A stretch of DNA of 64,000 nt, from assembly GCA_963725645.1 (NCBI GenBank), contig CAVRZD010000006.1:1612001-1676000 (forward strand). The letters are read 5' to 3'. Position 1 is the stretch's first letter, and the number at the start of each line of letters is the position of its first letter. Positions 32,142 through 40,409 of the stretch are shown here, one piece after another. The notes below the pieces were generated by a model that was not told the origin of the DNA, searched no databases, and was given only the letters and a program-made list of their open reading frames with translations. The translations under genes were made by a program, and so were the position numbers. The stretch comes from JALYZC01 sp963725645 (GTDB lineage: Bacteria; Actinomycetota; Thermoleophilia; Solirubrobacterales; Solirubrobacteraceae).

Positions 32142-33443
32142 ATGGAGAAATTCGTCATCGAAGGCGGCGCCCCGCTGTCGGGCACGGTGGTTCCTGCCGG
32201 TAACAAGAACGCCGCTCTGCCGATCCTGGCCGCGTGCGTCCTCACCGAGGACGAGGTCGTCCTGCGCAATGTCCCGCGGATCCGCGATGTCGAGGCCATG
32301 CTCGACCTCCTGCGCGACCTGGGCGTGCGCGTCGACTGGCGCGGCGCCAACGAGGTCCTGCTGTGCGCGGCCGCGGTCGACCGCACCGCCGTCGATCGCG
32401 AGCAGGCCGGCTTCATTCGCGCGTCCTTCCTCGTGGCGGGGCCCCTGCTCGCGCGCTTCGGTGAGGCGTTGATGCCGCCGCCGGGCGGCGATGTGATCGG
32501 CCGCCGGCGGCTGGACCCGCACCTCGATGGCTTCCGCGCCCTCGGCGCCGAGTTCAAGCACGGGGCCGACATCACCATCACCGCTCCCGACGGCGGCCTG
32601 CGGGCCAGCGACGTGTTCATGGACGAGCCGTCCGTGATGGCGACCGAGAACGTGCTGATGGCCGCGGCGCTGACGCCCGGAGCGACGGTCGTCCACAACG
32701 CCGCCTGCGAGCCCCACGTCCAGGACCTCGCGCGGATGCTCGTGAAGATGGGGGCCGACATCCAGGGGATCGGGTCCAACCTGCTGACGGTCAACGGCGT
32801 CGAAAAGCTCCGCGGCTGCGAGCACGAGGTCGGCCCGGACCACATCGAGATCGCCTCGTTCATGGCGCTCGCCGGCGTCACCGGGGGCGCACTGCGCATC
32901 CGGTCCTGCCGCGCGGCGGACCTCCACATGATCCGGCTCGTCTTCGAGCGGCTGGGCCTCCGCTCCGAGCTCGACGGCGACGACGTCGTCGTGCCGGGCG
33001 ATCAGCGCCTGGCGATCCGTCGGGACGTCGGCGAACACAAGGCCAAGATCCAGGACGGGCCGTGGCCGGCGTTCCCCGCCGATCTCACGAGCATCGCCGT
33101 GGCGCTCGCGACCCAGAGCGAGGGCTCCGTGCTGATCCACGAGTGGATGTTCGAGAACCGCCTGATCTTCACCGACAAGCTCGTCCTCATGGGCGCCGAC
33201 GTCACCCTGTGCGACCCGCACCGGGCGATCGTCGAGGGCCCGCGGCGCCTGCGCGGGGAGAAGCTCGACTCGCCCGACATCCGAGCCGGCATGGCCATGC
33301 TGATCGCGGCGCTGTGCGCCGAGGGCGGCAGCGAGATCGGCAACGTGCGCCAGATCGACCGCGGCTACGAGCGCATCGACGAGCGCCTGCGCGACCTCGG
33401 CGCGCACATCGAGCGCGTCGCGACGGAGCCGGTCCACGCCTAG
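32142..33443 (+). CDS. murA: UDP-N-acetylglucosamine 1-carboxyvinyltransferase
   Basis: MurA transfers enolpyruvate from PEP to UDP-GlcNAc, the first committed step of peptidoglycan synthesis. The 433-residue EPT-fold protein has AGNKNAALPILAA with Lys22, the flexible loop PPPGGDVIGRRRLDPHLDGF, and SVMATENVLMAAAL. The loop position that is Cys115 in E. coli MurA is Asp117 here (codon 32490-32492), as in mycobacteria and Chlamydia, which predicts natural insensitivity to fosfomycin. Start is ATG 32142. It is followed by hisZ after 34 nt; the stop lies inside a hairpin. Confidence 0.95.
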   Translation: MEKFVIEGGAPLSGTVVPAGNKNAALPILAACVLTEDEVVLRNVPRIRDVEAMLDLLRDLGVRVDWRGANEVLLCAAAVDRTAVDREQAGFIRASFLVAGPLLARFGEALMPPPGGDVIGRRRLDPHLDGFRALGAEFKHGADITITAPDGGLRASDVFMDEPSVMATENVLMAAALTPGATVVHNAACEPHVQDLARMLVKMGADIQGIGSNLLTVNGVEKLRGCEHEVGPDHIEIASFMALAGVTGGALRIRSCRAADLHMIRLVFERLGLRSELDGDDVVVPGDQRLAIRRDVGEHKAKIQDGPWPAFPADLTSIAVALATQSEGSVLIHEWMFENRLIFTDKLVLMGADVTLCDPHRAIVEGPRRLRGEKLDSPDIRAGMAMLIAALCAEGGSEIGNVRQIDRGYERIDERLRDLGAHIERVATEPVHA

Positions 33444-33477
33444 GGGCGTGGCCGCTCCGCGAGACACTTCCACGCCC
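33434..33477 (+). promoter_or_regulatory. Three complementary arms at the murA/hisZ boundary
   Basis: CCACGCC (33434-33440), GGGCGTGG (33444-33451) and CCACGCCC (33470-33477) mean the middle arm can pair with either neighbour. The first pairing makes a 7-bp hairpin around the murA stop; the second makes an 8-bp stem whose right arm abuts the hisZ ATG. GACACT at 33463-33468 is a possible hisZ -10 (9 nt before the ATG). Confidence 0.45.
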
Positions 33478-34440
33478 ATGAGCCACCCGATCCCCAGCGG
33501 AACGCGAGACGTGCTGCCCGACGAGATGCGCGAGCTGCGCGCGATCTCCGAGCGCGTGCGCGCCGTGTTCGACGCCGCCGGCTACGGCGAGGTCTACACG
33601 CCCGCGCTCGAGTACGACTCCGATATCGAGCGCGCCGACCTGGCCGGCGCGCGGCCCGCGTATCGCCTGTTCGACGAGCACGGGAACGTGCTCGTGCTGC
33701 GCTCCGACATGACCGTGCCGATCGCCCGCGTCGTGGCGACGCGCTACGCGCAGTCCGACCCGCCGCTGCGCTTCTGCTACCTCGCGCACGCCTACCGCGG
33801 GGTGCGCCCGCAGCGCGGCCAGGTTCGAGAGATCCTCCAGGCCGGGATCGAGCTGATCGGCTCGCCGGCGCCCGCGGGGACGGCCGAGGCCCTCGGCCTG
33901 CTCTGCCGGGCGCTGGACGCCGCCGGGCTGCGCGACTACCGCGTCGGGCTCGGAGACGCCTCGCTGTACGGCGCGCTGCTCGACGCCTACGCGGTCGCGC
34001 CGGAGGCGCGGGAGCGGATCCTGTACGAGCTCGTCACGCGCGACTTCGTCGGGCTCGAGCGCGAGATCGCCGCGGCCGGGATCGACGGCGACGAGGCCGA
34101 TCTGCTGCTCCGCGTGCCCCAGATGCGCGGCGGTGCCGACGTGCTCGAGGCCAGCGACGGGCCCGTCGCCGAGGCGCTCGCCGGCATGCGTGCCGTGCGT
34201 GAGCTGCTCGATCCCGCCGCCTCCGAGCGTGTGATCTTCGACCTCGGGCTCGTGCGCGACCTCGGCTACTACACGGGCGCCGTGTTCGAGGTCTACGACC
34301 CGGCGCTCGGCGTTCCCGTCGGCGGCGGCGGTCGCTACGACGAGCTGCTCGGGCGCTTCGGGCGCCCGCTCCCCGCCGCGGGCTTCGCGCTCGACCTCGA
34401 GCGGCTGCACATCGCGCTGACCGGAGAGGAGCGCACGTGA
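33478..34440 (+). CDS. hisZ: ATP phosphoribosyltransferase regulatory subunit
   Basis: HisZ is a catalytically inactive histidyl-tRNA synthetase paralogue that pairs with short-form HisG to make an active, histidine-regulated ATP-PRTase. The 320-residue protein has the class II aaRS core (SGTRDVLPDEMRE; LRSDMTVPIARVVATRY; GGGGRYDELLGRFG) but lacks the C-terminal anticodon-binding domain of HisS. The immediately following short HisG supports HisZ rather than HisS. I chose ATG 33478, which matches the first conserved residues; a GTG at 33448 is in frame but less likely. Confidence 0.92.
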   Translation: MSHPIPSGTRDVLPDEMRELRAISERVRAVFDAAGYGEVYTPALEYDSDIERADLAGARPAYRLFDEHGNVLVLRSDMTVPIARVVATRYAQSDPPLRFCYLAHAYRGVRPQRGQVREILQAGIELIGSPAPAGTAEALGLLCRALDAAGLRDYRVGLGDASLYGALLDAYAVAPEARERILYELVTRDFVGLEREIAAAGIDGDEADLLLRVPQMRGGADVLEASDGPVAEALAGMRAVRELLDPAASERVIFDLGLVRDLGYYTGAVFEVYDPALGVPVGGGGRYDELLGRFGRPLPAAGFALDLERLHIALTGEERT

Positions 34441-35063
34441 ACAACCTGATCATCGCCGTCCCGCGCGGAGCGCTGCTCGAGGGCACGCTCGACGCGCTCG
34501 ACCGCCTGGGGGTGGACACGTCCGAGCTGCGCAGCAACGACCGCCGGCTGCTGTTCGAGGAGGCGGGCGTGATCACGATGCGCCCGTCGGACGTGCCGAC
34601 CTACGTGGAGGCGGGCGCCGCGGACCTCGGCATCACCGGCAAGGACGTCCTGATGGAGCAGCGCGAGCGCGACGTCTACGAGCTCCTCGACCTCGGCTAC
34701 GGGCGCTGCCGCATGGTGCTCGCCACCCGCGCCGGCGAGGACCCGACCGCCGAGGCGCTGCGCCGCCTCGGCCTGGTCCGCATCGCCACGAAGTACCCGC
34801 GGATCGCGGCGCGCTGGTTCGAGGAGACCGGCCGGCAGGCCGAGATCGTGGAGGTCAAGGGCTCCGTCGAGCTGGCGCCGCTCACGGGTCTGGTGGACGC
34901 GATCGTGGACCTCACCGCCACGGGCACCACGCTGGAGGAGAACGGCCTGGTGGTGCGCGAGGAGATCGCGACCTGCACCGCGCGCCTGATCGCCAACCCG
35001 GTCGCGCACAAGCTCAAGGCGGCGGCGATCGACGACCTCAAGGAGCGCCTGCGTGCGGGTTGA
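34437..35063 (+). CDS. hisG: ATP phosphoribosyltransferase, short form
   Basis: HisG joins ATP and PRPP in the first step of histidine synthesis. At 208 residues it lacks the C-terminal ACT-like regulatory domain of long-form HisG and therefore needs HisZ. Family marks are VPRGALLEGTLDAL, LGITGKDVLMEQ, IATKYPRIAARWF and VDLTATGTTLEENGL (PRPP-binding). The GTG start overlaps the hisZ stop by 4 nt (GTGA), supporting 1:1 expression. Confidence 0.96.
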   Translation: MNNLIIAVPRGALLEGTLDALDRLGVDTSELRSNDRRLLFEEAGVITMRPSDVPTYVEAGAADLGITGKDVLMEQRERDVYELLDLGYGRCRMVLATRAGEDPTAEALRRLGLVRIATKYPRIAARWFEETGRQAEIVEVKGSVELAPLTGLVDAIVDLTATGTTLEENGLVVREEIATCTARLIANPVAHKLKAAAIDDLKERLRAG

Positions 35064-36330
35064 GCGGACCGTGTTGGACCGCGACCCGGCGGCGACTGCG
35101 GTCGCCCTGCGCGAGGCCACGGCCGTGCAGCCGGAGGTCGTCGCCCGCGTGGCGGAGATCGTCGCGCGGGTGCGCGCGGAGGGCGACGAGGCCGTCGCCG
35201 CGCTGACCCGGGAGCTCGACACGCACGGAGCCGCCCCGCCCACACTGCGCGTCTCGGACGACGAGCTCCGCGCCGCGCTCGATCGAACCGACGGGACCCT
35301 GCGCGCCGGGCTGGCGCTCGCGGCTGTGAACGTCCGCGACGTGGCGGCCGCCGGCGTGGCCTCCGGCCGTGACGTCGACCTGGGGCAGGGCCAGCGCGTC
35401 ACGCTGCGCGAGGTCCCCGTGCGGAGGGCCGCCGTCTACGTGCCCGGTGGTCGCGCCCCGTATCCGAGCACCGTGATCATGGGCGCGGTCACGGCGCGGG
35501 TGGCGGGGGTCGAGCGGGTCGTCGTCTGCGCGCCCCCGGGCGCGGACGGGCGCGTCGACGATGCGATCCTCGCCGCCTGTGGCGTCTGCGCCGTGGACGA
35601 GGTGTACGCCATGGGCGGGGCGCAGGCGATCGCCGCGCTGGCCCTCGGCACGCAGGCGGTCCCGGCCGTCGACGTCGTCGTCGGCCCCGGGAACGTCTAC
35701 GTGCAGGAGGCCAAGCGCCAGCTCACGCATCTCGTGGGGATCGACGGCTTCGCCGGGCCCAGCGAGCTCGTCGTCCTGCTCGACGACCCGGGGACGGGCG
35801 CCGACGTGGCGCTGGACCTGCTCGCCCAAGCCGAGCACGGTCCCGACAGCCCGGTCATCGCGCTGTCCCCGTCGCCCGCCGCGCTCGACGCCGTGGCGGC
35901 AATGCTGGAGGAGGCGGTCGACCCGCCGAACACGACTGCGCGCCTGCTCGAGGCGCCCGACCTCGACGCGGCCCTGGCCTTCTGCGAGAGCTTCGCTCCC
36001 GAGCACCTGCAGCTCGTGGGGAAGGGCGCCGAGGCGCTCGCGCCGCGCGTCTCCCGCGCCGGCTGCCTGTTCGTGGGCGGCCTGGCGGCCACGGCGTTCG
36101 GCGACTACGTCGCGGGCTCCAACCACGTCCTTCCGACCGGCGGCGCGGCGCGCTTCGCGTCGGTCCTGTCGCCGCAGCACTTCCGGCGGCGCATGTCCGA
36201 GGTGCGGCTCGAGCCGGGCCCGGGCCTGGCCGAGCTGGCCCGGAGCGGCGCCCGGATCGCCCGCGCCGAGGGCTTCGAGTGGCACGCCCGCTCCATGGAG
36301 TCCCGCATCGGGGAGAATCAGGCGACATGA
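35053..36330 (+). CDS. hisD: Histidinol dehydrogenase
   Basis: HisD performs the last two oxidations of histidine synthesis, histidinol to histidine, with NAD+ and zinc. The 425-residue protein contains VPGGRAPYPSTVIMGAVTARVAGV, VDEVYAMGGAQAIAALALGT, the VVVGPGNVYVQEAKRQL motif, FAPEHLQL and YVAGSNHVLPTGGAARF with catalytic/zinc His residues. The GTG start at 35053 lies inside the end of hisG with AAGGAG at 35040-35045. Length is normal. Part of the hisZGDBHAF operon. Confidence 0.96.
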   Translation: MRVERTVLDRDPAATAVALREATAVQPEVVARVAEIVARVRAEGDEAVAALTRELDTHGAAPPTLRVSDDELRAALDRTDGTLRAGLALAAVNVRDVAAAGVASGRDVDLGQGQRVTLREVPVRRAAVYVPGGRAPYPSTVIMGAVTARVAGVERVVVCAPPGADGRVDDAILAACGVCAVDEVYAMGGAQAIAALALGTQAVPAVDVVVGPGNVYVQEAKRQLTHLVGIDGFAGPSELVVLLDDPGTGADVALDLLAQAEHGPDSPVIALSPSPAALDAVAAMLEEAVDPPNTTARLLEAPDLDAALAFCESFAPEHLQLVGKGAEALAPRVSRAGCLFVGGLAATAFGDYVAGSNHVLPTGGAARFASVLSPQHFRRRMSEVRLEPGPGLAELARSGARIARAEGFEWHARSMESRIGENQAT

Positions 36331-36917
36331 CGCGCACCGGCGACATCGCCCGCCAGACCAAGGAGACCGACGTTCGGCTCTCGCTCGCCCTGGACGGAAC
36401 CGGCGCCGGCGAGCGCCGCACGGGCGTCGGGTTCCTCGACCACATGCTCGACCTGCTCGCGCGCCACGGCCGCCTCGACCTCGACGTCGCCGTGACCGGA
36501 GACCTCGAGACCGGCGGCCACCACACGGTCGAGGACACCGGCATCTGCCTCGGGCAGGCGCTGGATGCGGCCCTCGGCGACCGTAGCGGGATCACCCGCT
36601 ACGGGCAGGCGACCGTGCCCATGGACGAGGCCCGCGCGGCCTGCGCGCTGGACGTCTCCGGGCGTCCGTACTGCTCGTTCGAGGCCGACCTGCCGCCCGG
36701 CGATATCGCCGGCTTCGAGCACGAGCTGGCCGAGGAGTTCTTCCGCGCCGTGGCGACCAACGCGCGACTGACGCTCCACGTCGTCGTCGAGTCCGGCACC
36801 AATGCCCACCACATGATCGAGGCCGCGTTCAAGGCGTTCGCCCGCGCGCTGCGCATGGCGACAGTGCTGGATCTCACAGAGACGGGCGTGCCGAGCACGA
36901 AGGGGACGCTCACATGA
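36327..36917 (+). CDS. hisB: Imidazoleglycerol-phosphate dehydratase
   Basis: HisB dehydrates imidazole glycerol phosphate to imidazole acetol phosphate. The 196-residue monofunctional form has the two manganese-binding motifs HHTVEDTGICLGQAL and ESGTNAHHMIEAAFKAFARAL, plus FLDHMLDLLARHG near the N-terminus. There is no fused histidinol phosphatase. ATG overlaps the hisD stop by 4 nt, and its own stop overlaps hisH by 4 nt. Confidence 0.96.
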   Translation: MTRTGDIARQTKETDVRLSLALDGTGAGERRTGVGFLDHMLDLLARHGRLDLDVAVTGDLETGGHHTVEDTGICLGQALDAALGDRSGITRYGQATVPMDEARAACALDVSGRPYCSFEADLPPGDIAGFEHELAEEFFRAVATNARLTLHVVVESGTNAHHMIEAAFKAFARALRMATVLDLTETGVPSTKGTLT

Positions 36918-37546
36918 GCGCGCCGGTCGTTGCGGTCGTGGATTACGGCATGGGCAACCGCCGCTCGGTCGAGAAGGCGCTCGAGCACGTCGGCGCGCGG
37001 GCGCTGATCACGGGCGACCCCGCCGACCTGCGGGCGGCCGACGGGCTGGTCGTCCCCGGCGTCGGCGCGTTCCCGAAGGCGATGGCCAACCTCCGCGCAC
37101 TGGGCCTGGACGACCTGATCGCCGAACGCCTCGGTGCCGGCGCGCCGGTCCTGGGGATCTGCCTCGGGATGCAGCTGCTGTTCGACTCCTCGGACGAGCT
37201 GGGCGGCGCGGCGGGCCTGGGCCTGCTCCCCGGAACGGTCACGCAGCTGCTGCCGGGCGACGGCAAGCTGCCGCACATCGGCTGGAACCTCGTCCGCCTG
37301 CAGCGCGAGTCGGCGTTGACCGCGGGACTGCCGACGGAGTGCGCCTTCTATCACGTGCACAGCTTCGCCCCGCGCCCGGCCGAGGCGTCCGACGTGCTCG
37401 GCACGAGCGAGTACGGCGAGCCATTCGTCAGCGCGGTCGATCGCGACCCGCTGTTCGGCGTTCAGTTCCATCCCGAGAAGTCGTCGGCCCACGGGCTCGC
37501 GCTGCTGCGCAACTTCGCCGCGGTCTGCTCGCGCGTGCGGGCGTGA
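36914..37546 (+). CDS. hisH: Imidazole glycerol phosphate synthase, glutaminase subunit
   Basis: HisH releases ammonia from glutamine and channels it to HisF. The 210-residue class I amidotransferase has the nucleophile Cys83 in GICLGMQLLFDSS and the catalytic His-x-Glu in FGVQFHPEKSSAHG. The N-terminus VVAVVDYGMGNRRSVEKAL is typical. The partner hisF lies two genes downstream, with hisA between. ATGA and GTGA overlaps on both sides show tight coupling. Confidence 0.97.
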   Translation: MSAPVVAVVDYGMGNRRSVEKALEHVGARALITGDPADLRAADGLVVPGVGAFPKAMANLRALGLDDLIAERLGAGAPVLGICLGMQLLFDSSDELGGAAGLGLLPGTVTQLLPGDGKLPHIGWNLVRLQRESALTAGLPTECAFYHVHSFAPRPAEASDVLGTSEYGEPFVSAVDRDPLFGVQFHPEKSSAHGLALLRNFAAVCSRVRA

Positions 37547-38262
37547 TCCTCTACCCCGCCATCGACATCCTCGACGGCCGGGCGGTCCGCCTCGTCCAGG
37601 GCGACTTCGAGGACCCGACCGTGTACGCCGAGGACCCCATGATCGCCGCCCACGACTGGGTGTCGCAGGGGGCGCGGGCGCTGCACCTCGTGGACCTCGA
37701 CGGCGCCCGGGCCGGCGAGCCGGTCAACGTGCACCACGTGCGGGCGATCATCGACACGGTGGACGTGCCGATCCAGGTCGGCGGCGGCCTGCGCACCGCG
37801 GCCGACGTCGACGCGATCCTGGAGGCCGGCGCGGCGCGCGTCGTCGTCGGCACGGCGGCCCATCGCGACGGCGAGTTCCTGGAGGAGGTGCTGACCGCCC
37901 ACGGCGAGCGCGTGGCGGTCGCCGTCGACGTGCGCGACGGCAGGGTCTCGGCGGCCGGCTGGACCGAGTCGACCGAACAGGCCCCGGACGCGGTGCTCAG
38001 GGGCCTCGCCGCCCAGGGCGTCCGCACCGTCGTCTACACCGACGTGGATCGCGACGGCATGCTCTCCGGGCCCGACGTCGACACGCTGGCCAGTGTGCTC
38101 GAGCCATGGCCCGGCCGGCTCGTCTACTCGGGCGGGATCGGCTCGCTGAGCCACCTCGAGGCGCTCGTCGACCTCCCGCTCGACGGCGTGATCGTCGGCA
38201 AGGCGCTCTACGAGGAGCGCTTCACGATCGTCGAGGCGCAGGAGGCGCTGGCGCGGCCCTGA
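37543..38262 (+). CDS. hisA: ProFAR isomerase
   Basis: HisA isomerises ProFAR to PRFAR by an Amadori rearrangement. The 239-residue TIM barrel begins ILYPAIDILDGRAVRLVQGDF (first catalytic Asp) and has the phosphate sites VDVPIQVGGGLRT and YSGGIGSLSHLEAL, with the second catalytic Asp in YTDVDRDGMLSGPD. In some actinobacteria HisA (PriA) also performs the tryptophan-pathway TrpF reaction; trpF is not visible here, so dual function cannot be excluded. GTG start in a GTGA overlap with hisH. Confidence 0.95.
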   Translation: MILYPAIDILDGRAVRLVQGDFEDPTVYAEDPMIAAHDWVSQGARALHLVDLDGARAGEPVNVHHVRAIIDTVDVPIQVGGGLRTAADVDAILEAGAARVVVGTAAHRDGEFLEEVLTAHGERVAVAVDVRDGRVSAAGWTESTEQAPDAVLRGLAAQGVRTVVYTDVDRDGMLSGPDVDTLASVLEPWPGRLVYSGGIGSLSHLEALVDLPLDGVIVGKALYEERFTIVEAQEALARP

Positions 38263-39023
38263 TGCACTACAAGCGCGTCATCCCGTGCCTCGACGTCGAC
38301 GCCGGCCGGGTCGTCAAGGGCACCGAGTTCGTCGACCTGCGCGACGCCGGCGACCCGGTCGAGCTGGCTGCACACTACGACGCCGAGGGCGCCGACGAGG
38401 TCGTGTTCCTCGACATCACCGCGACGCACGAGAAGCGCGACACGGTCGCCGACCTGGCGCGCCGCACGGCCGACGACGTGTTCGTGCCGTTCACGATCGG
38501 CGGCGGGATCCGCAGCGTGGAGGACGCGCAGGCGGTGCTCGACGCGGGCGCCGACAAGGTGTCGGTCAACTCCGCCGCCGTGGCCGATCCGGGCCTGCTC
38601 GACGAGCTGGCGCGGGTGTTCGGGGCGCAGTGCGTCGTGCTGGCGATCGACGCCAAGCGGCGTGCGGACGCGCCCGGCTGGGAGGTGTTCGTGGCGGGCG
38701 GGCGCACGCCCACCGGCCGCGATGCCGTCGAGTGGGCTCGCGAGGGCACGGCGCGCGGGGCCGGGGAGATCCTGCTCACGAGCATGGACCGCGACGGCAC
38801 GGAGGACGGCTACGACCTCGAGCTGACCTCCGCCGTGGCGGCGGCGGTCGGCGTCCCGGTGATCGCGTCGGGGGGCGCCGGCGAGCTCCACCACCTCGTC
38901 GAGGCCCTCGAGGCCGGCGCCGACGCCGTTCTGTGCGCCTCGATCTTCCACTATGGCCGCTTCCGCGTGCGCGAGGCCAAGGAGGCGCTCGCCGCCGCCG
39001 GCGTGGCCGTGCGCCGCGATTGA
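38262..39023 (+). CDS. hisF: Imidazole glycerol phosphate synthase, cyclase subunit
   Basis: HisF uses ammonia from HisH to close the imidazole ring, giving IGP and AICAR. The 253-residue TIM barrel has RVIPCLDVDAGRVVKGTEF with the catalytic Asp11, VPFTIGGGIRSVEDAQ and VIASGGAGELHHLVEAL phosphate-binding loops, and the second catalytic Asp in VLAIDAKRR. TGATG overlap with hisA. It ends the his operon and faces the PQQ-propeller gene with a 1-nt gap. Confidence 0.97.
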   Translation: MHYKRVIPCLDVDAGRVVKGTEFVDLRDAGDPVELAAHYDAEGADEVVFLDITATHEKRDTVADLARRTADDVFVPFTIGGGIRSVEDAQAVLDAGADKVSVNSAAVADPGLLDELARVFGAQCVVLAIDAKRRADAPGWEVFVAGGRTPTGRDAVEWAREGTARGAGEILLTSMDRDGTEDGYDLELTSAVAAAVGVPVIASGGAGELHHLVEALEAGADAVLCASIFHYGRFRVREAKEALAAAGVAVRRD

Positions 39024-39024
39024 G

Positions 39025-40347
39025 CTATTCGCCCGGCGTGGTGGTGGTCGGGGTGGTTCGCGCCGGCGGGCGCGCGGGCGGCGGGACGCCGCGCGGGTCG
39101 AGCGCGTAGAGGTCGCGGTACCCGTCGATGTAGAGGCGCTTCCCGTCGGAGATGACCGGGTCGAACTTGCCGTCGAAGAAGCTGTAGACCTTCTTGCCGG
39201 TGCGGATGTCCAGGCCCGTGGTGGCCGTGTTCTGCAGCGTGGCGAAGTAGACGATGTTGCCGATGATCGTCGAGCCGCCGGAGATCGAGTTGCCGGCCTC
39301 GTAGCTCCAGCGCGTGTCCCCGGAGCGGGCGTTGTAGGCGTTGAACGTGCCGTCGTAGGAACCGACGTAGACGGTCGGGCCGATCCCCGGCACCTCCGCC
39401 ACCGAGGGCGACGCGTACACGTAGTTGCCGGTCGAGCGGGCCCAGGCGAGCTTCCCCGTGCGGGCGACGAACGAGTACATCCGGTTGTCGGTGTTGCCGA
39501 TGTAGACCCGCCCGAAGGCCACCGCCGGCGTCGCGTAGAACGTGCCGGAGGAGAACCCGAAGGCGGCGCCGCTGGTTCCGCTGCTCCACACCCGCTTGCC
39601 GCTGGCGGCCCGCACCGCGTGGACCGACCCGCCGTAGTCCCCGAAGTAGGCGATGCCGTTGACGAGCGCGACGCCGCCCTTCACCGCGCCGTTGGCGCTG
39701 TAGCGCCACACCTGGCGGCCCGTGGCGGCGCGGAGGGCGTAGACCGCGCCGCCCTCGTCGCCGAAGTAGAGGACGCCGCGGTAGAGCAGGGGGGAGGACT
39801 CGCTGCGGCTGGAGAGCGCCTTGCTCCAGCGAATCCGGCCGGTGGTGGCGTTGAGCGCGACCACGCTGCCGTTCTCCGACCCCTCGCGGCGCAGCACCGT
39901 CACGTACACGCTGCCGTCCCCGACCGCGGGGGAGGCCGCCGCGAGGGTTCCGAGGCGGCGCTTCCAGTACACGTGGCCGGTCTCCTTGTTGATGCGCCGG
40001 AGGTTGCCCGAGTCCGAGAGCTGGTAGAGCGACCCGCGCCAGATCACCGGCGGGAACTCCAGGAGCACGCGGCCCTTGAGGCGCCAGCGGGTGCGGTACG
40101 GGGGTTTGACCGTGGTGGTGGGGAAGTAGCGCCGGCGATCGAGCGAGTACCCGAGCATCGGCCAGCTGAACGTGTCGACCCTGGGCTTCGGCGGCGGCGC
40201 CGGGCGCTCCTGGACGAACTCGGCGTGCGAGTTGCGCACGTCGCCGGGCTTGGAGGCGAGCACGTAGGCGACCGCGCCTCCCAGGAGGAGCACGACGGCG
40301 GCGACAAGCCATGGCCAGCGACGTCGCCGGCGCCCGGGCGAGGACAT
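39025..40347 (-). CDS. Membrane-anchored PQQ-like beta-propeller protein
   Basis: The 440-residue protein has a basic N-terminus, a single membrane anchor (WPWLVAAVVLLLGGAVAYVLA, about residues 11-31), and an extracytoplasmic domain of repeated blades such as GSVVALNATTGRIRW, GAVYALRAATGRQVWRYS and GTFNAYNARSGDTRWSYEA. Tryptophan-docking repeats of this kind form eight-bladed PQQ-like propellers; most such proteins without a dehydrogenase context do not bind PQQ and act as scaffolds. The C-terminus is Pro/Thr-rich. I chose ATG 40347 over upstream ATGs because TAGCAT on the minus strand ends 7 nt before it. Confidence 0.85.
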   Translation of the reverse strand: MSSPGRRRRRWPWLVAAVVLLLGGAVAYVLASKPGDVRNSHAEFVQERPAPPPKPRVDTFSWPMLGYSLDRRRYFPTTTVKPPYRTRWRLKGRVLLEFPPVIWRGSLYQLSDSGNLRRINKETGHVYWKRRLGTLAAASPAVGDGSVYVTVLRREGSENGSVVALNATTGRIRWSKALSSRSESSPLLYRGVLYFGDEGGAVYALRAATGRQVWRYSANGAVKGGVALVNGIAYFGDYGGSVHAVRAASGKRVWSSGTSGAAFGFSSGTFYATPAVAFGRVYIGNTDNRMYSFVARTGKLAWARSTGNYVYASPSVAEVPGIGPTVYVGSYDGTFNAYNARSGDTRWSYEAGNSISGGSTIIGNIVYFATLQNTATTGLDIRTGKKVYSFFDGKFDPVISDGKRLYIDGYRDLYALDPRGVPPPARPPARTTPTTTTPGE

Positions 40348-40354
40348 GGCGGGC

Positions 40355-40360
40355 ATGCTA
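40355..40360 (-). promoter_or_regulatory. -10 hexamer TAGCAT of the PQQ-propeller gene, leaderless type
   Basis: On the minus strand TAGCAT ends exactly 7 nt before the ATG at 40347. Confidence 0.45.
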
Positions 40361-40397
40361 GAGACCAACGCGGCGGCGGCGCCGGGGTTGCGGAGGC

Positions 40398-40403
40398 GAT
40401 ACT
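40398..40403 (+). promoter_or_regulatory. -10 hexamer GATACT of the CCA-like gene, leaderless type
   Basis: GATACT ends 6 nt before the GTG at 40410, with no SD. Confidence 0.4.
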
Positions 40404-40409
40404 TGCGCC

